The translations under genes and the position numbers were made by a program. Source: Caulobacter sp048541825 (lineage in GTDB: Bacteria > Pseudomonadota > Alphaproteobacteria > Caulobacterales > Caulobacteraceae). From it: DNA of 64,000 nucleotides. Shown here piece by piece: positions 45,601-53,623 of the stretch (its first letter is position 1; every line of letters starts with the position of its first letter). Below the pieces are notes generated by a model, which ran no database searches, was not told the DNA's origin, and was given only the letters and a program-made list of their open reading frames with translations. The DNA is taken from the NCBI RefSeq assembly GCF_048541825.1, contig NZ_CP183332.1:2418001-2482000 (forward strand), written 5' to 3'.

Positions 45601-47770
45601 GGGCGCCGATCTGGACCGCGGTCAGGGCCGCAATCTGGGTATCGGCCAGTTCACTGATGTCGGTGGCCGACAGGCCCTTCAGCTGATTGGCTGTCAGGCC
45701 CTTGATCTGCGTGGTGCTCAGGGCCGCCACCTGGGTATCGGCGAGGGCCGAGACATTGGTCGCGCTGAGCGAGGTGATCTGGATCGCCGTCAGGGCGCCG
45801 ACCTGGGTGTCAGCCAGATAGCCGACATTGGTGGTCGTAAGGGCGGCCAGCTGGCCGGCCGTCAGGCCCTTGATCTGGGTCGTGTTGAGGGCCGCGAACT
45901 GAGTGTCGGCCAGCAGGGTGACGCTGGTGTTCGACAGGGCGGCGATCTGCGCAGCGCTGATGCCGCCGATCTGGGTGGTCGACAGCTGCTGCAGGTTGGT
46001 GACCGACAGGGCGCTGATCTGGGCTGTGGCGAGGGCGCCGACCTGGGTCGACGACAGCTCGGTGATGTCGGTGGTCGACAAACCCTTCAGCTGGGTGGTC
46101 GACAGAGCCTGGACCTGGGTGTTGCTCAAGGCGGCGATCTGGGTGTCGACCAGGGCCGAGATATTGGTCTCGGTCAGGGCCTTCAGCTGGTCGGAGGTCA
46201 GGGCGCCGATCTGGGTGGTCGACAGCTCGCCCATATCGGCAGTGCTGAGACCCTTGATCTGGGTGGCGGTCAGGCCCTTGATCTGCGTCGTGCTGAGCGC
46301 GGCGGTCTGGGTGGCGTCCAGGGCCGAGATATTGGTCGTCGACAGGCTGGACAGCTGGGTCGGCGTCAGGGCTGCGATCTGCGTATCGGCCAGTTCGGCC
46401 ATGTCGCCGGTCGTGAGACCCTTGAGCTGGGTCGCCGTCAGAGCCTTGATCTGCGTGGCGTTCAACGCAGCCGTCTGGGTGGCGTCGAGCGCGGACACAC
46501 CCGTGGCGCTGAGCGATGAAACCTGGGTCGCCGTCAGGGCCGCGACCTGGGTGTCGGCCAGTTCAGCGATGTCGCCGGCGGTCAGGGCGGCCAGCTGCGA
46601 GGTCGTCACGCCCTTGATCTGGGTGGCGTTGAAGGTTGCGACCTGGGTGTCGGCCAGGGCCACGAAATTGGCGGCGGTCAAAGAGCCGATCTGCGAGGCC
46701 GACAGCGCGCCGGTCTGGGTGGTCGACAGCGCCTGGACCTGGGTGTTGGCCAGAATCGCGACCTGCGCCGTGGTCAGGGCGCCGACCTGGGTTTCCGACA
46801 GCTCACCGATGTCGGTGGTGGTCAGGCCCTTAACCTGGGTGGTCGTCAGGCTCTTGATCTGCGTTGCGTTCAGCGCCGCCGTCTGGGTGGCGTCGAGCGT
46901 CGACAGGCTGGTCGCCGTCAGGGCGGAGACCTGCACGGCTGTCAGGGCGCCGACCTGGGTGTCCAGCAGCTTGCCGACGTCGGTGGTGCTCAGGTCCTTC
47001 AGCTGGCCGGTCGTCAGGCCCCGGATCTGGCTGACGTTCAGCGCGGCCACCTGGGTGTCGGCCAGAGCCGAGACCTGGGTCGAAGCCAGGGTTCCGAGTT
47101 GCACAGCCGACAGGGCTCCGACCTGAGTGGTCGAAAGCTCGCCCATGTCGGTGGTGCTCAGGCCCTTCAGCTGGGTCGCCGTCAGGCTGCCGATCTGGGT
47201 GGTGGACAGCGCCGCCACCTGGGTGACGTCAAAGGTCGAAACCTGGGCGCCCGACAGTGCGCCCAGCTGGGCGACGGTCAGGGCCTGCACCTGGGTGTTG
47301 GCCAGTTCGCTGATGTCAGTTGTCGTCAGACCCTTGAGCTGGGTCGCCGTGACGCCCTTGATCTGGGTGGACGAGAGGGCTGCGACTTGCGTGTCGACCA
47401 GGCCCGAGAACTTGGTGGCCGACAGCACACTGACCTGCGTCGCGCTGAGCGCGCCGATGTGGGAGGTGTCAAGGCCGGCGAGCTGGGTCGAGGTCAGGGC
47501 CGAGACCTGCTGGCCGCTGAGGGTCGTCAGCTGACTGACGTCGAAGACCACGCTGGGCGCGAACTTCGGGATCTGGGTGGTGGTAAGGGCCCTGATCTGG
47601 GTGGAGCTGAGCGCCGCGACCTGGGTGTCGGCAAGAACCTCAATGCCGCTGGCATTGATGGCCCCGATCTGGGTGGAGCTGAGCGACTGGATCTCGGTCG
47701 TCGACAGGGCCTGGATAGCGCTGGCGGGAAGGGCCGAGATTTGAGCGGCGGAGAGGCTCGAGATCGACAT
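39602..47770 (-). CDS. Giant octapeptide-repeat protein (2722 residues)
   Basis: Almost the whole protein consists of octads L-[ST]-x-T-Q-[IVL]-x-x, about 340 of them, with no signal peptide, and I noticed no Cys or Trp. The octads have a 7-fold period marked by a TTD-type octad (LSTTDIGE) and an N/G-type octad (LSATNVSA), and a 31-octad period marked by SVTNLQ-LSTTQIGG. Residues ~1100-1490 are more divergent and carry aromatic residues. S/T-x-x-Q looks like a helix N-capping box, so a solenoid of short helices is plausible. The Ser/Thr content makes it a candidate substrate for the downstream OGT-like enzyme. AGGA lies 7 nt before ATG 47770. A surface or filament role is inference. Confidence 0.85.
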   Translation of the reverse strand: MSISSLSAAQISALPASAIQALSTTEIQSLSSTQIGAINASGIEVLADTQVAALSSTQIRALTTTQIPKFAPSVVFDVSQLTTLSGQQVSALTSTQLAGLDTSHIGALSATQVSVLSATKFSGLVDTQVAALSSTQIKGVTATQLKGLTTTDISELANTQVQALTVAQLGALSGAQVSTFDVTQVAALSTTQIGSLTATQLKGLSTTDMGELSTTQVGALSAVQLGTLASTQVSALADTQVAALNVSQIRGLTTGQLKDLSTTDVGKLLDTQVGALTAVQVSALTATSLSTLDATQTAALNATQIKSLTTTQVKGLTTTDIGELSETQVGALTTAQVAILANTQVQALSTTQTGALSASQIGSLTAANFVALADTQVATFNATQIKGVTTSQLAALTAGDIAELADTQVAALTATQVSSLSATGVSALDATQTAALNATQIKALTATQLKGLTTGDMAELADTQIAALTPTQLSSLSTTNISALDATQTAALSTTQIKGLTATQIKGLSTADMGELSTTQIGALTSDQLKALTETNISALVDTQIAALSNTQVQALSTTQLKGLSTTDITELSSTQVGALATAQISALSVTNLQQLSTTQIGGISAAQIAALSNTSVTLLADTQFAALNTTQIKGLTAGQLAALTTTNVGYLADTQVGALTAIQITSLSATNVSALADTQVAALSTTQIKGLTANQLKGLSATDISELADTQIAALTAVQIGALSATGVSALSQTQTAALNATQIKGLTATQLAGLSTGDMGELVDTQIQALTVAQLASLTATNISALDQTQTQALTATQIKGLSTTQLKGLSTTDMTELTADQIGALTPSQTSALGITNLQALTTTQVGSLSAAQIGALSTTAFSALVDTQVAVLNSTQIKGLTTSQLAALTTTDIGEFADTQVAALTPTQVAALSATSVSALNQTQTAALTTTQIKALTATQLKNLSAGDIGELADTQVAALTSTQLGALSATGFSAMVDTQVAALNATQIKGLTATQIKGLSTTDIGELLDTQIAALTTDQLKAVSETNISALSQTQVTALTGTQVAALTTTQLKGLSTADIDELSATQIGQLGAAQIGALSVTNLQELSTTQIGGMTATQIGAISATNLIELSVPQLGALTETQVKGLNASQVKALGTEEILSLAGTQIGAMTATQVSALTTTAINYMSPTQVGALSATQVKALTTTQIAGLGGGPVNFLLDTQVAALSATQIGALSATNLDYILFDDTKAAALTTTQVKALTTTQIGAITGGIQGLDTTQLGALTATQMAALSSGAAGAMLDTQASALTTTQIGALKATTFASFIGAQYADIQTTQIAGFTTSQIASMSGGAMIGQLNETQFGAFNASQIGALKASDIMALSDADVAVLNTTQIKGFTTSQMAAMNPGITDALVGTQIEAFTTSQIAALSATSFKYLDTTQAAALTTTQMKALTTTQLKMLDPNDNADFSETQLASLSASQVGSLTPDFISYLDATRTAAFTATQIKGLTATQLKGLTTTDISELTTTQVGALTGDQLKALADTAISALVDTQIAALSNTQVQALSTTQLKGLSTTDITELSATQVGALAAAQVAALSITNLQQLSETQIGGISAAQIGALAATSIAQLADTQLAALNTTQIKGLTVGQLSNLTAGNIGDLADTQVAALSATQLGALSATGFSALVDTQVATLNATQIKGLTATQLKSLTTTDVAELADTQVQALTVVQMNALTATSISALNETQTAALSATQIKGLTATQLKGLSTTDMAELTTTQVAAMSAEQLKALSETNVSALSETQVGALASTQVQALSTTQLKGLTVTDIGELSATQVGALSAAQVGALSVTNLQALSTTQIGGLSATQIGALSVTSVTLLADTQFAALSTTQVKGLTTAQVAGLTAGNVGDLADTQVGALSAVQIGALSATNVSALVDTQVAALNGTQIKGLTATQLKGLSAADIGELADTQVAALTATQLGSLSTTGVSALVDTQMAVLNATQIKGLTNTQLAAFSTTDIAELADTQVAALTTAQLTALSATNISAMNETQIAAISTTSIKVLTTTQIKGLNTTDIGELSAGQIGALTTAQIAAVDIPNLQALSTTQVGALSAAQISVLTATAFSALADTQVAALNATQIKGLTASQLAGLKVTDIAELVDTQIAALTPTQLTSLTATNLSALDQTQVAALSTTQIKGLTATQLKGLNTGDMAQFSETQIGALTADQLKALSETNVSSLADTQVAALSNTQVQALTATQLKGLSITDITELSTTQVGALTAAQIGAFTATNVQQLSTSQVGALSSTQIAGLTTTSVKALFDTQIDVLNATQIKGLTAAQVGVLTVDQAYSLVDTQIAALTATQVAALGSNIRTFDATQFGALNETQVKAITTTQLAAMDDLDIGSDFTTTQIAALSAAQVGSFSPSMLFGMKDTQVAALSTTQVKGLTTSQITALNTTQAGAMADTQLAALSLLQLAALNATNLSALNETQMAGLSATQVKGLTNTQLKGLSTTDITELSATQVGALTTGQITAFATTALQALSTTQVAALSTSQLGALTATSFSALADTQVAALNTTQIKGLTTAQLGGLSTTDISELLDTQIGALTTTQLAALSATNVSALDATQTAALSTTQVKGLTATQIKGLSTTDIGELFNTQIAALTTSQVSALSNTVIGGLNETQVGSLQGTQLASLTITQLDNLSTTNISALTATQAGALTTTQVQSLSDPQIIAYLGVT
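43300..44460 (-). repeat. Divergent central segment of the octad array
   Basis: Residues ~1100-1490 keep the octad frame only loosely. They contain single-residue insertions, extra Gly/Phe/Tyr/Asp (LGGGPVNFLLDTQ, DYILFDDTK, FASFIGAQYADIQ) and an Asp-rich octad LDPNDNADF. The arms on either side are much more uniform. This segment may be an older core between two homogenised arms. Confidence 0.7.
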
Positions 47771-48259
47771 GCAGCTGTCCTGGCCGGGGTTCGCGCGGAG
47801 TGCGCGAAAGTCTTGAGAACTCGGTAATTGAGCGCCGGAACAGGTGTCCCGATTTTACCCAGTTTGGTTAATTTAGGATCACCATATTTTCTTTCCAATA
47901 GGTTGCAACGGGACATGCGGCCGCAGCCTGCGTTAGCATCGACCACGCTTCACAGACGAAGAAGGTTACAGCTTCCAGTTCACGCAAAGGCCTTAAATAT
48001 CAAGGCCTCGCCGATCAAACACTGTCTCGGTGGCATCTTGCGACCCAGTGCGATTCGTCTTTCGCTAGAGTGTAATTCTCAGAACCTACAGCCATCTGGC
48101 GGTTGTTCTCGACGCCTCGAGATCGCCAGGTGATTCGTCTGGCCTCGAGGAACGGGCCGCTCTGCGCTGGGAACTGTCGGCCAGAATGGGGCTGCCAGGC
48201 CGGCCAACAGACCGCCCTCGACCACCGCGCAGCGAACCGCTCATCCTGAGTCCGCAGGC
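47771..48259. other. Upstream region of the giant gene; candidate promoter
   Basis: 489 bp without a convincing gene. The part at 47850-47910 is AT-rich. On the minus strand, TTGCAA (47903-47908) and TATGGT (47881-47886), spaced by 16 bp, could be -35 and -10 elements about 110 bp before the giant gene start. The remainder toward the GH3 gene 3' end shows nothing I can name. Confidence 0.4.
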
Positions 48260-50554
48260 CTAGCCCTTCAGCAGCTCGAAACTGCCCGCCAGGCCGTCGA
48301 CCGACGAATTGGCCACCCACAGGTCGAACAGGCCTGGCTCGACGATCCAGCGGTCCTGGTCGCCGACGAACATCAGGTTCTCACGCCGGATCTCGAACTT
48401 CACCTCGCGGCTGGCGCCAGGGGCCAGGGCGACGCGCTGGAAGCCCTTCAGTTCACGCACCGGACGGGTCCGGCTGGCGACGCGGTCGCGGATATAGAGC
48501 TGGACCACGTGCTCGCCATGCACGGCGCCCGTATTGGCGATCTTGGCGGTGACGTGCAGCGTGTCGCTCCAGCGCAGTCGGGGCGTGCTGAGCTTCAAGT
48601 CGGTCAGCGCGAAGGACGAATAGCCCAGGCCAAAGCCGAACGGATACAGGGCCTCGTTGCGGATCGACCGCCAGCGGGCCTTGTACTCCTGGGCGTTGGG
48701 ATCGACCGGCGCCGGGCGGCCGGTGGTGCGGCCGTTGTAGAAGAACGGCTCCTGGCCGCTCTCCAGCGGAAAGCTGACCGGCAGGCGGGCCGACGGATTG
48801 ACCGCCCCGAACAGCACGTCGGCGACGGCGTTGCCCATCTCGCTGCCCAGGAACCAGGTGGCCAGGATCGCTTTGGCGTCGCGGACAACGCCTTCCAGAG
48901 CGATGGCGCGGCCGTGGCGCAGCAGGACGACCACGGGCTTGCCCGTCGCGGCGATGGCCTCGGCCAGACGCTGCTGGACGGGCGGGATGCGGATGTCGGT
49001 GCGCGACTTGGCCTCGCCGGTCATGTCCTGGCTTTCGCCGACCGCCAGCAGCACGATGTCAGCGGCCTGGGCTGCGGCCACCGCGCGCTCGAAACCGCCG
49101 GCGAGCGTGGTCTCGACCTCGCAACCGCGCTCGACGATCAGGCTGGCCGGATCGGTCATGGCGGCGCGCAGGCCGCTGGCCAGATCGACGTTCAGGGTCT
49201 TGTCGCCAAAGAAGGCCCAGGGCCCCACGACATTGTCGCGATCCTCAGCGAACGGACCGATCAGGGCCAGGCGCTTGCCGCCGCGCGGCAGGGGCAGGAT
49301 GGCGCCTTCGTTGCGCAGCAGGACGATCGAGCGCCCCCCGGCCTCGCGGCTCAGCTGGCGCAGGGCCGGCGTCGCGGTGCGCATCGCTTCGACCTTGTCA
49401 TTGATCGAGCGATAGGGATTGTCGAACAGGCCCAGCGCTTCCTTCAGCGCCAGCACCCGGCGCACCGAGGCGTCGACCACCGCCATCGGCACATCGCCCG
49501 AGGCGGTCAGGTCCCGCAGATAGCGCAGATAGAGGCCGCTCTGCATGCTGATGTCGACGCCAGCCAGGATCGCAAGCCGCGCCGCATCGCGGTCGTCGGC
49601 GGCGAAGCCATGGGCCACCAGTTCCTGGTCGGCGGTGTAGTCGGAGATCACGACGCCCTTGAATCCCCACTCCCCGCGCAGCACGTCGGTCAGCAGGCGG
49701 CGGTTGGCGGTCGATGGCACGCCGTTGATGTCGTTGAAGGCCGACATGGTGGTCAGGGCGCCGGCCGCGAAGGCCGCCTGGAACGGCGGCAGGTGCACCT
49801 CGCGCAGCGTCGCTTCCGACAGTTCGACGGCGTTGTATTCCAGCCCCGCCGTCACCGCGCCATAGGCGGCGAAGTGCTTGGGGGTGGCCAGCATGCTGTC
49901 TTCGGCCTTGAGGTCCTTGCCCTGGAAGCCGCGCACGCGGGCTGCGCCCAGAACCTCGCCCAGATAGACATCCTCGCCGGCCCCCTCGGCCACCCTGCCC
50001 CAGCGCTGGTCGCGGGCCACATCGACCATCGGCGCGAAGGTCCAGTGCAGGCCCGAGGCGCTGGCCTCGGACGCCGCTGCGCGAGCTGTGCGCTCGCACA
50101 GGTGGGGGTCAAAGCTGCCGGACTCGGCCAGCGGGATCGGGAACACGGTGCGGAAGCCATGGATCACGTCGGCGGCGAAGATCAGCGGGATCTTCAGGCG
50201 CGAGCCCTCGACGGCCGCCTTCTGGGCCTCCAGGGCGCCGGCGGTTCCCATGCCGTTCATCAGCACGCCGATGCGGCCAGCGCGGGTTTCGGCCAGCAAG
50301 GTCTGGGCGTTGCGGATATTGACCAGCGGATTGATGTCGCCGATCGGCGGGCGGATCATATCGGCGAAGCATGACAGCTGGCCGGCCTTCTCCTCGATGG
50401 TCATCTGGGCGAGCAGCGCCTCGATCCGGTCGGACGCCCGGACGGTCGCGCGGGCCGGGGCGGTGACGGAAAATCCCGCCAGGGCCGCCGCGCCGGCGAG
50501 CATGGACCGACGGCTCGGCCCAGACCGGCCGTGTTCACTCGCCTTCGACACCAT
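48260..50554 (-). CDS. bglX: Glycoside hydrolase family 3 beta-glucosidase (BglX-like), exported
   Basis: 764 residues. The N-terminal SGPSRRSMLAGAAALAGFSV then TAPARA is a twin-arginine signal peptide. The GH3 barrel spans about 40-380, with FAADVIHGFRTVFPIPLA and the nucleophile Asp in GVVISDYTADQELV. A C-terminal sandwich (GRAIALEGVVRDAKAILATW; GSEMGNAVADVLFGAVNPSA) and a fibronectin-III-like end complete the BglX architecture. It would release glucose from beta-linked oligosaccharides in the periplasm. The sugar transporter gene is 1.6 kb upstream on the same strand. Confidence 0.93.
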   Translation of the reverse strand: MVSKASEHGRSGPSRRSMLAGAAALAGFSVTAPARATVRASDRIEALLAQMTIEEKAGQLSCFADMIRPPIGDINPLVNIRNAQTLLAETRAGRIGVLMNGMGTAGALEAQKAAVEGSRLKIPLIFAADVIHGFRTVFPIPLAESGSFDPHLCERTARAAASEASASGLHWTFAPMVDVARDQRWGRVAEGAGEDVYLGEVLGAARVRGFQGKDLKAEDSMLATPKHFAAYGAVTAGLEYNAVELSEATLREVHLPPFQAAFAAGALTTMSAFNDINGVPSTANRRLLTDVLRGEWGFKGVVISDYTADQELVAHGFAADDRDAARLAILAGVDISMQSGLYLRYLRDLTASGDVPMAVVDASVRRVLALKEALGLFDNPYRSINDKVEAMRTATPALRQLSREAGGRSIVLLRNEGAILPLPRGGKRLALIGPFAEDRDNVVGPWAFFGDKTLNVDLASGLRAAMTDPASLIVERGCEVETTLAGGFERAVAAAQAADIVLLAVGESQDMTGEAKSRTDIRIPPVQQRLAEAIAATGKPVVVLLRHGRAIALEGVVRDAKAILATWFLGSEMGNAVADVLFGAVNPSARLPVSFPLESGQEPFFYNGRTTGRPAPVDPNAQEYKARWRSIRNEALYPFGFGLGYSSFALTDLKLSTPRLRWSDTLHVTAKIANTGAVHGEHVVQLYIRDRVASRTRPVRELKGFQRVALAPGASREVKFEIRRENLMFVGDQDRWIVEPGLFDLWVANSSVDGLAGSFELLKG

Positions 50555-50621
50555 CGATTCCCTTTACCCGCCTGAGGCGGGCAAACTCGCCGCTAACGTC
50601 GACAGGCGCAACCGCGCTCGC

Positions 50622-51962
50622 CTATTCGGCGGCCTGGATCGCGTCTGCCGGCGTGCGACCGGCGTTATAGACCTCCAGATCGAGGATCCCCTCGCGCTTG
50701 GCGACGATCGTCGGCACCAGAGCCTGGCCGGCGACATTCACGGCTGTGCGGCCCATGTCGAGGATCGGGTCGATGGCCAGCAGCAGGCCCACGCCTTCCA
50801 GCGGCAGGCCAAGGGTCGAGAGCGTCAGGGTCAGCATCACCGTCGCGCCGGTCAGGCCCGCCGTGGCGGCCGAACCGATCACCGAGACGAAGACGATCAG
50901 GAAATAGTCGGTGATCCCCAGGTGCAGGCCGAAGAACTGCGCCACGAAGATCGCCGAGATGGCCGGATAGATGGCCGCGCAGCCGTCCATCTTGGTGGTG
51001 GCGCCCAGCGGCACGGCGAAGGCCGAATAGGCGCGCGGCACGCCCAGGCTGTGCTCGGTCACGGCTTCGGTCATCGGCAGGGTGCCGACCGACGAGCGCG
51101 ACACAAAGCCCAACTGAATGGCGGGCCAGGCGCCGGCGAAGAACTTCAGCGGATTGAGGCCATTGGCCGCCAGCAGCGCCGGATAGACGACGAACAGCAC
51201 GAGGCCCAGGCCGATATAGATCGCGCCGGTGAAGGCCCCCAGCTGGCCCAGGGTGGTCCAGCCATACTGCGCCACGGCGTTACCCAGCAGGCCGATGGTG
51301 CCGATCGGGGTCAGGCGGATCACCCACGACAGCACCTTGCGCACCACGACGAGGGCCGAGGCGTTGAAGGCCAGGAAGCCCTTGCCCGCCTCGCCGGCCT
51401 TCAGGGCCGCTATGCCGGTGACCAGCGAGATCACCAGGATCTGCAGCACGTTGAACGACAGCGAGGTCTTGGCCGCGCCGGCGTCATTGATCGTGGTCGA
51501 GGCGGTAAGGCCCAGCACATTGGCGGGCACAAGCCCGGTCAGGAAGTCGAGCCATGAGCCGTTGGTCTTGGGGGCATGAGCCGCCGCCGCCGCGACCGTG
51601 GTGTGCAGGCCCGGCTGCAGGACCATGCCAAGCGTGATGCCGATCAGCACGGCGATCAGGGCGGTGACGGCGAACCAGAACAGGGTGCGCCACACCAGCC
51701 GGGCGGCGTTCTGCAGTTCCGCCAGATTGGCGATGCTGGCGACGATGGCGGTGAACACCAGCGGCGGCACCAGCACGCGCAGCAGCTGCACGAAGATCGA
51801 GCCGACCTGGCGCAGGGTCTCGGCCAGCGCGAAACCCGCCTCGCCTTTTGCCGGACCCAGCTCGCGGGCCAGCAGACCCAGGCCCAGGCCGATGACCATG
51901 GCGATGAGCACCTGGAAGCCGAAGCCGCTGATAAAGCGGGATTTGGAAGTCGCGGCGGCCAT
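50622..51962 (-). CDS. Dicarboxylate/amino acid:cation symporter (DAACS family)
   Basis: 446 residues with the GltPh-like fold. The first membrane helices are FGFQVLIAMVIGLGLGLLAR and LRVLVPPLVFTAIVASI. The HP1 loop has the serine-rich SRSSVGTLPMTEAVTEHSLG. TM7 carries the NMDGT-like VPLGATTKMDGCAAIYPAIS, and HP2 follows in VSVIGSAATAGLTGATVMLT. It imports C4-dicarboxylates, glutamate or aspartate with protons or sodium. The Asn of the usual NMDGT is replaced by Lys (TKMDG), which may alter cation coupling. Confidence 0.9.
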   Translation of the reverse strand: MAAATSKSRFISGFGFQVLIAMVIGLGLGLLARELGPAKGEAGFALAETLRQVGSIFVQLLRVLVPPLVFTAIVASIANLAELQNAARLVWRTLFWFAVTALIAVLIGITLGMVLQPGLHTTVAAAAAHAPKTNGSWLDFLTGLVPANVLGLTASTTINDAGAAKTSLSFNVLQILVISLVTGIAALKAGEAGKGFLAFNASALVVVRKVLSWVIRLTPIGTIGLLGNAVAQYGWTTLGQLGAFTGAIYIGLGLVLFVVYPALLAANGLNPLKFFAGAWPAIQLGFVSRSSVGTLPMTEAVTEHSLGVPRAYSAFAVPLGATTKMDGCAAIYPAISAIFVAQFFGLHLGITDYFLIVFVSVIGSAATAGLTGATVMLTLTLSTLGLPLEGVGLLLAIDPILDMGRTAVNVAGQALVPTIVAKREGILDLEVYNAGRTPADAIQAAE

Positions 51963-52137
51963 GATCGATCCTGGAAACTGTCTTGGTCTCTAATGTCGTG
52001 CGGATAAGTGGGATTTACCAGCACGGTTTTTACGAGAGGGGCTTTAGGAAAGCTGGAAGGTTTTCCGAAATGCAGAACGCCCGCCGGCGCCCTTTTCGGG
52101 GCAGCGACGGGCGTCTGTGACGATCATGCGTGAGCGG

Positions 52138-53487
52138 TCAGTGACCGCCGCCGACCACGTCTTCGGTGATCTCGTGCACGGGCGCCTTTTTGGCGGCCAG
52201 CGCGAACCACAGGACATAGACGTAGCAGACCAGCGGGGCTGCGAAGGCCAGGGCCCTCGAACCGGTCGCCTGCTCGATCGAGGCGAACACCAGCGGCAGG
52301 ACCGCGCCGCCCACAATGGCCATGCACAGCAGGCCCGAGGTCGCCGAAGTGGGCGCCGAGGACCGTTGCAGGGTCAGGGTGAAGATGGTCGGGAACATGA
52401 TCGAGTTGAACAGGCCGATCAGCAGGGCGGCGCCGGCCGGGATCAGACCGCTGGTCAGCGGGGCCTGGGCCAGGAACAGGTTCAGCACGCCGGTATGGGC
52501 GGTCGGGACCATGTCCCTGGTGACGATCACCACCAGGCACAGCACGATCGCGCCCAGGGCCACACCCGCCAGCAGCACATAGTCCTTCACGGCCTTGAGC
52601 AGGGCCGAGCCGGCGAAGCGGCCGATCATGGCGAACACCATGTAGAAGGTGGTCAGCTTGCCGGCCTGCTCGGCCGAGATGTTGAGGATGTTGGTCTGCT
52701 CGAGGAACAGCAGCAGGTTCAGCGAGATCGCCACTTCGGCGCCGACATAGACGAAGATGCCCAAGGCGCCCAGATTGGCCCATTTGGACTTCAGGGCAGT
52801 GAACGGGCTGACCAGCTTGCCGGTCTTGGGGGCGGCGTCGGTGATCCGCTGACGGACCAGGAAGATGGCCAGGATGAACAGGGCCAGGCCCACGCCGATC
52901 GCCAGATAGACGTTCGAGACAAAGCCCAGGGCCTGCTCGCGCATGGCCTGGGTGACGACGATGTCCTTCTCGAAGATCTCGCCCTTGAGCAGGAAGTTGG
53001 CGCCGAACCACAGGCCGCAGGCCGCACCCAGCGAGTTGAAGGCCTGGGACAGGTTCAGCCGGAACGAGGCGTCCTCCGGCTTGCCCAGCGAGGCGATCAG
53101 CGGATTGGCGGCCACCTGCAGCAGGGTGATGCCCGAAGCCATCACGAACAGCGCCGTCAGCACCAGGCTATAGGTGTGCAGCTGAGCCGCCGCGATGGCG
53201 ATGAAACAGCCGGCGACGATGCCGCCCAGGCCGACCATCACCGACTTGGCGTAGCCGATCTTCGACAGCAGGGCCGCCGAGGGCAGCGACATCAGCCCGT
53301 AGGCGATGAAGAAGGCAAAGCCCGTCAGGTTGGCCTGGACCGGGCTGAGCGTGAAGACCGTCTTCATGGTCTTCAGCAGGGGGTCCAGCAGGTTGGTGAC
53401 CAGCGCCCAGATGAAAAAGAGGCAAGTGATATAGACGACGGCCAGGGCGACGCCCTTGCCCTTCTGGGCGGTTGCGGAACTAGCCAT
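52138..53487 (-). CDS. FucP/GluP-type sugar MFS transporter
   Basis: 449 residues, twelve membrane helices. CLFFIWALVTNLLDPLLKTM and ANLTGFAFFIAYGLMSLPSA match the glucose/galactose (GluP) and NagP branch of the FucP family, whose conserved start is FFxWGFxxxLNDxLxPxLK. It takes up glucose or N-acetylglucosamine with protons. A LacI-type palindrome about 137 bp upstream suggests sugar-induced expression. With the GH3 gene it suggests oligosaccharide use. Confidence 0.88.
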   Translation of the reverse strand: MASSATAQKGKGVALAVVYITCLFFIWALVTNLLDPLLKTMKTVFTLSPVQANLTGFAFFIAYGLMSLPSAALLSKIGYAKSVMVGLGGIVAGCFIAIAAAQLHTYSLVLTALFVMASGITLLQVAANPLIASLGKPEDASFRLNLSQAFNSLGAACGLWFGANFLLKGEIFEKDIVVTQAMREQALGFVSNVYLAIGVGLALFILAIFLVRQRITDAAPKTGKLVSPFTALKSKWANLGALGIFVYVGAEVAISLNLLLFLEQTNILNISAEQAGKLTTFYMVFAMIGRFAGSALLKAVKDYVLLAGVALGAIVLCLVVIVTRDMVPTAHTGVLNLFLAQAPLTSGLIPAGAALLIGLFNSIMFPTIFTLTLQRSSAPTSATSGLLCMAIVGGAVLPLVFASIEQATGSRALAFAAPLVCYVYVLWFALAAKKAPVHEITEDVVGGGH

Positions 53488-53623
53488 TGATCAGACCTCG
53501 TTCCGCGACGACCGGCTTTTCGCCGATCCATTCACCATGGCGCGCATCGGCGCGCCGTACCCCAAGCCTGTCATGTTTCACTCCCCTGTCCGTCTTCGCG
53601 GGACGCGGCATTCCGTCCAGACG

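Noticed and set aside
39602..47770. Regular DNA repeats that might suggest a CRISPR or satellite array
   Set aside because: The 24-bp units have no spacers, keep an intact reading frame throughout, and vary mostly at codon level, so they are coding repeats.
39795..47827. Many long plus-strand open frames (100-480 codons) inside the giant gene
   Set aside because: A 24-bp repeat without stop codons in other frames makes all registers open. The frames mirror the repeat, and the minus-strand gene has the ribosome-binding site and one uninterrupted 2722-codon frame.
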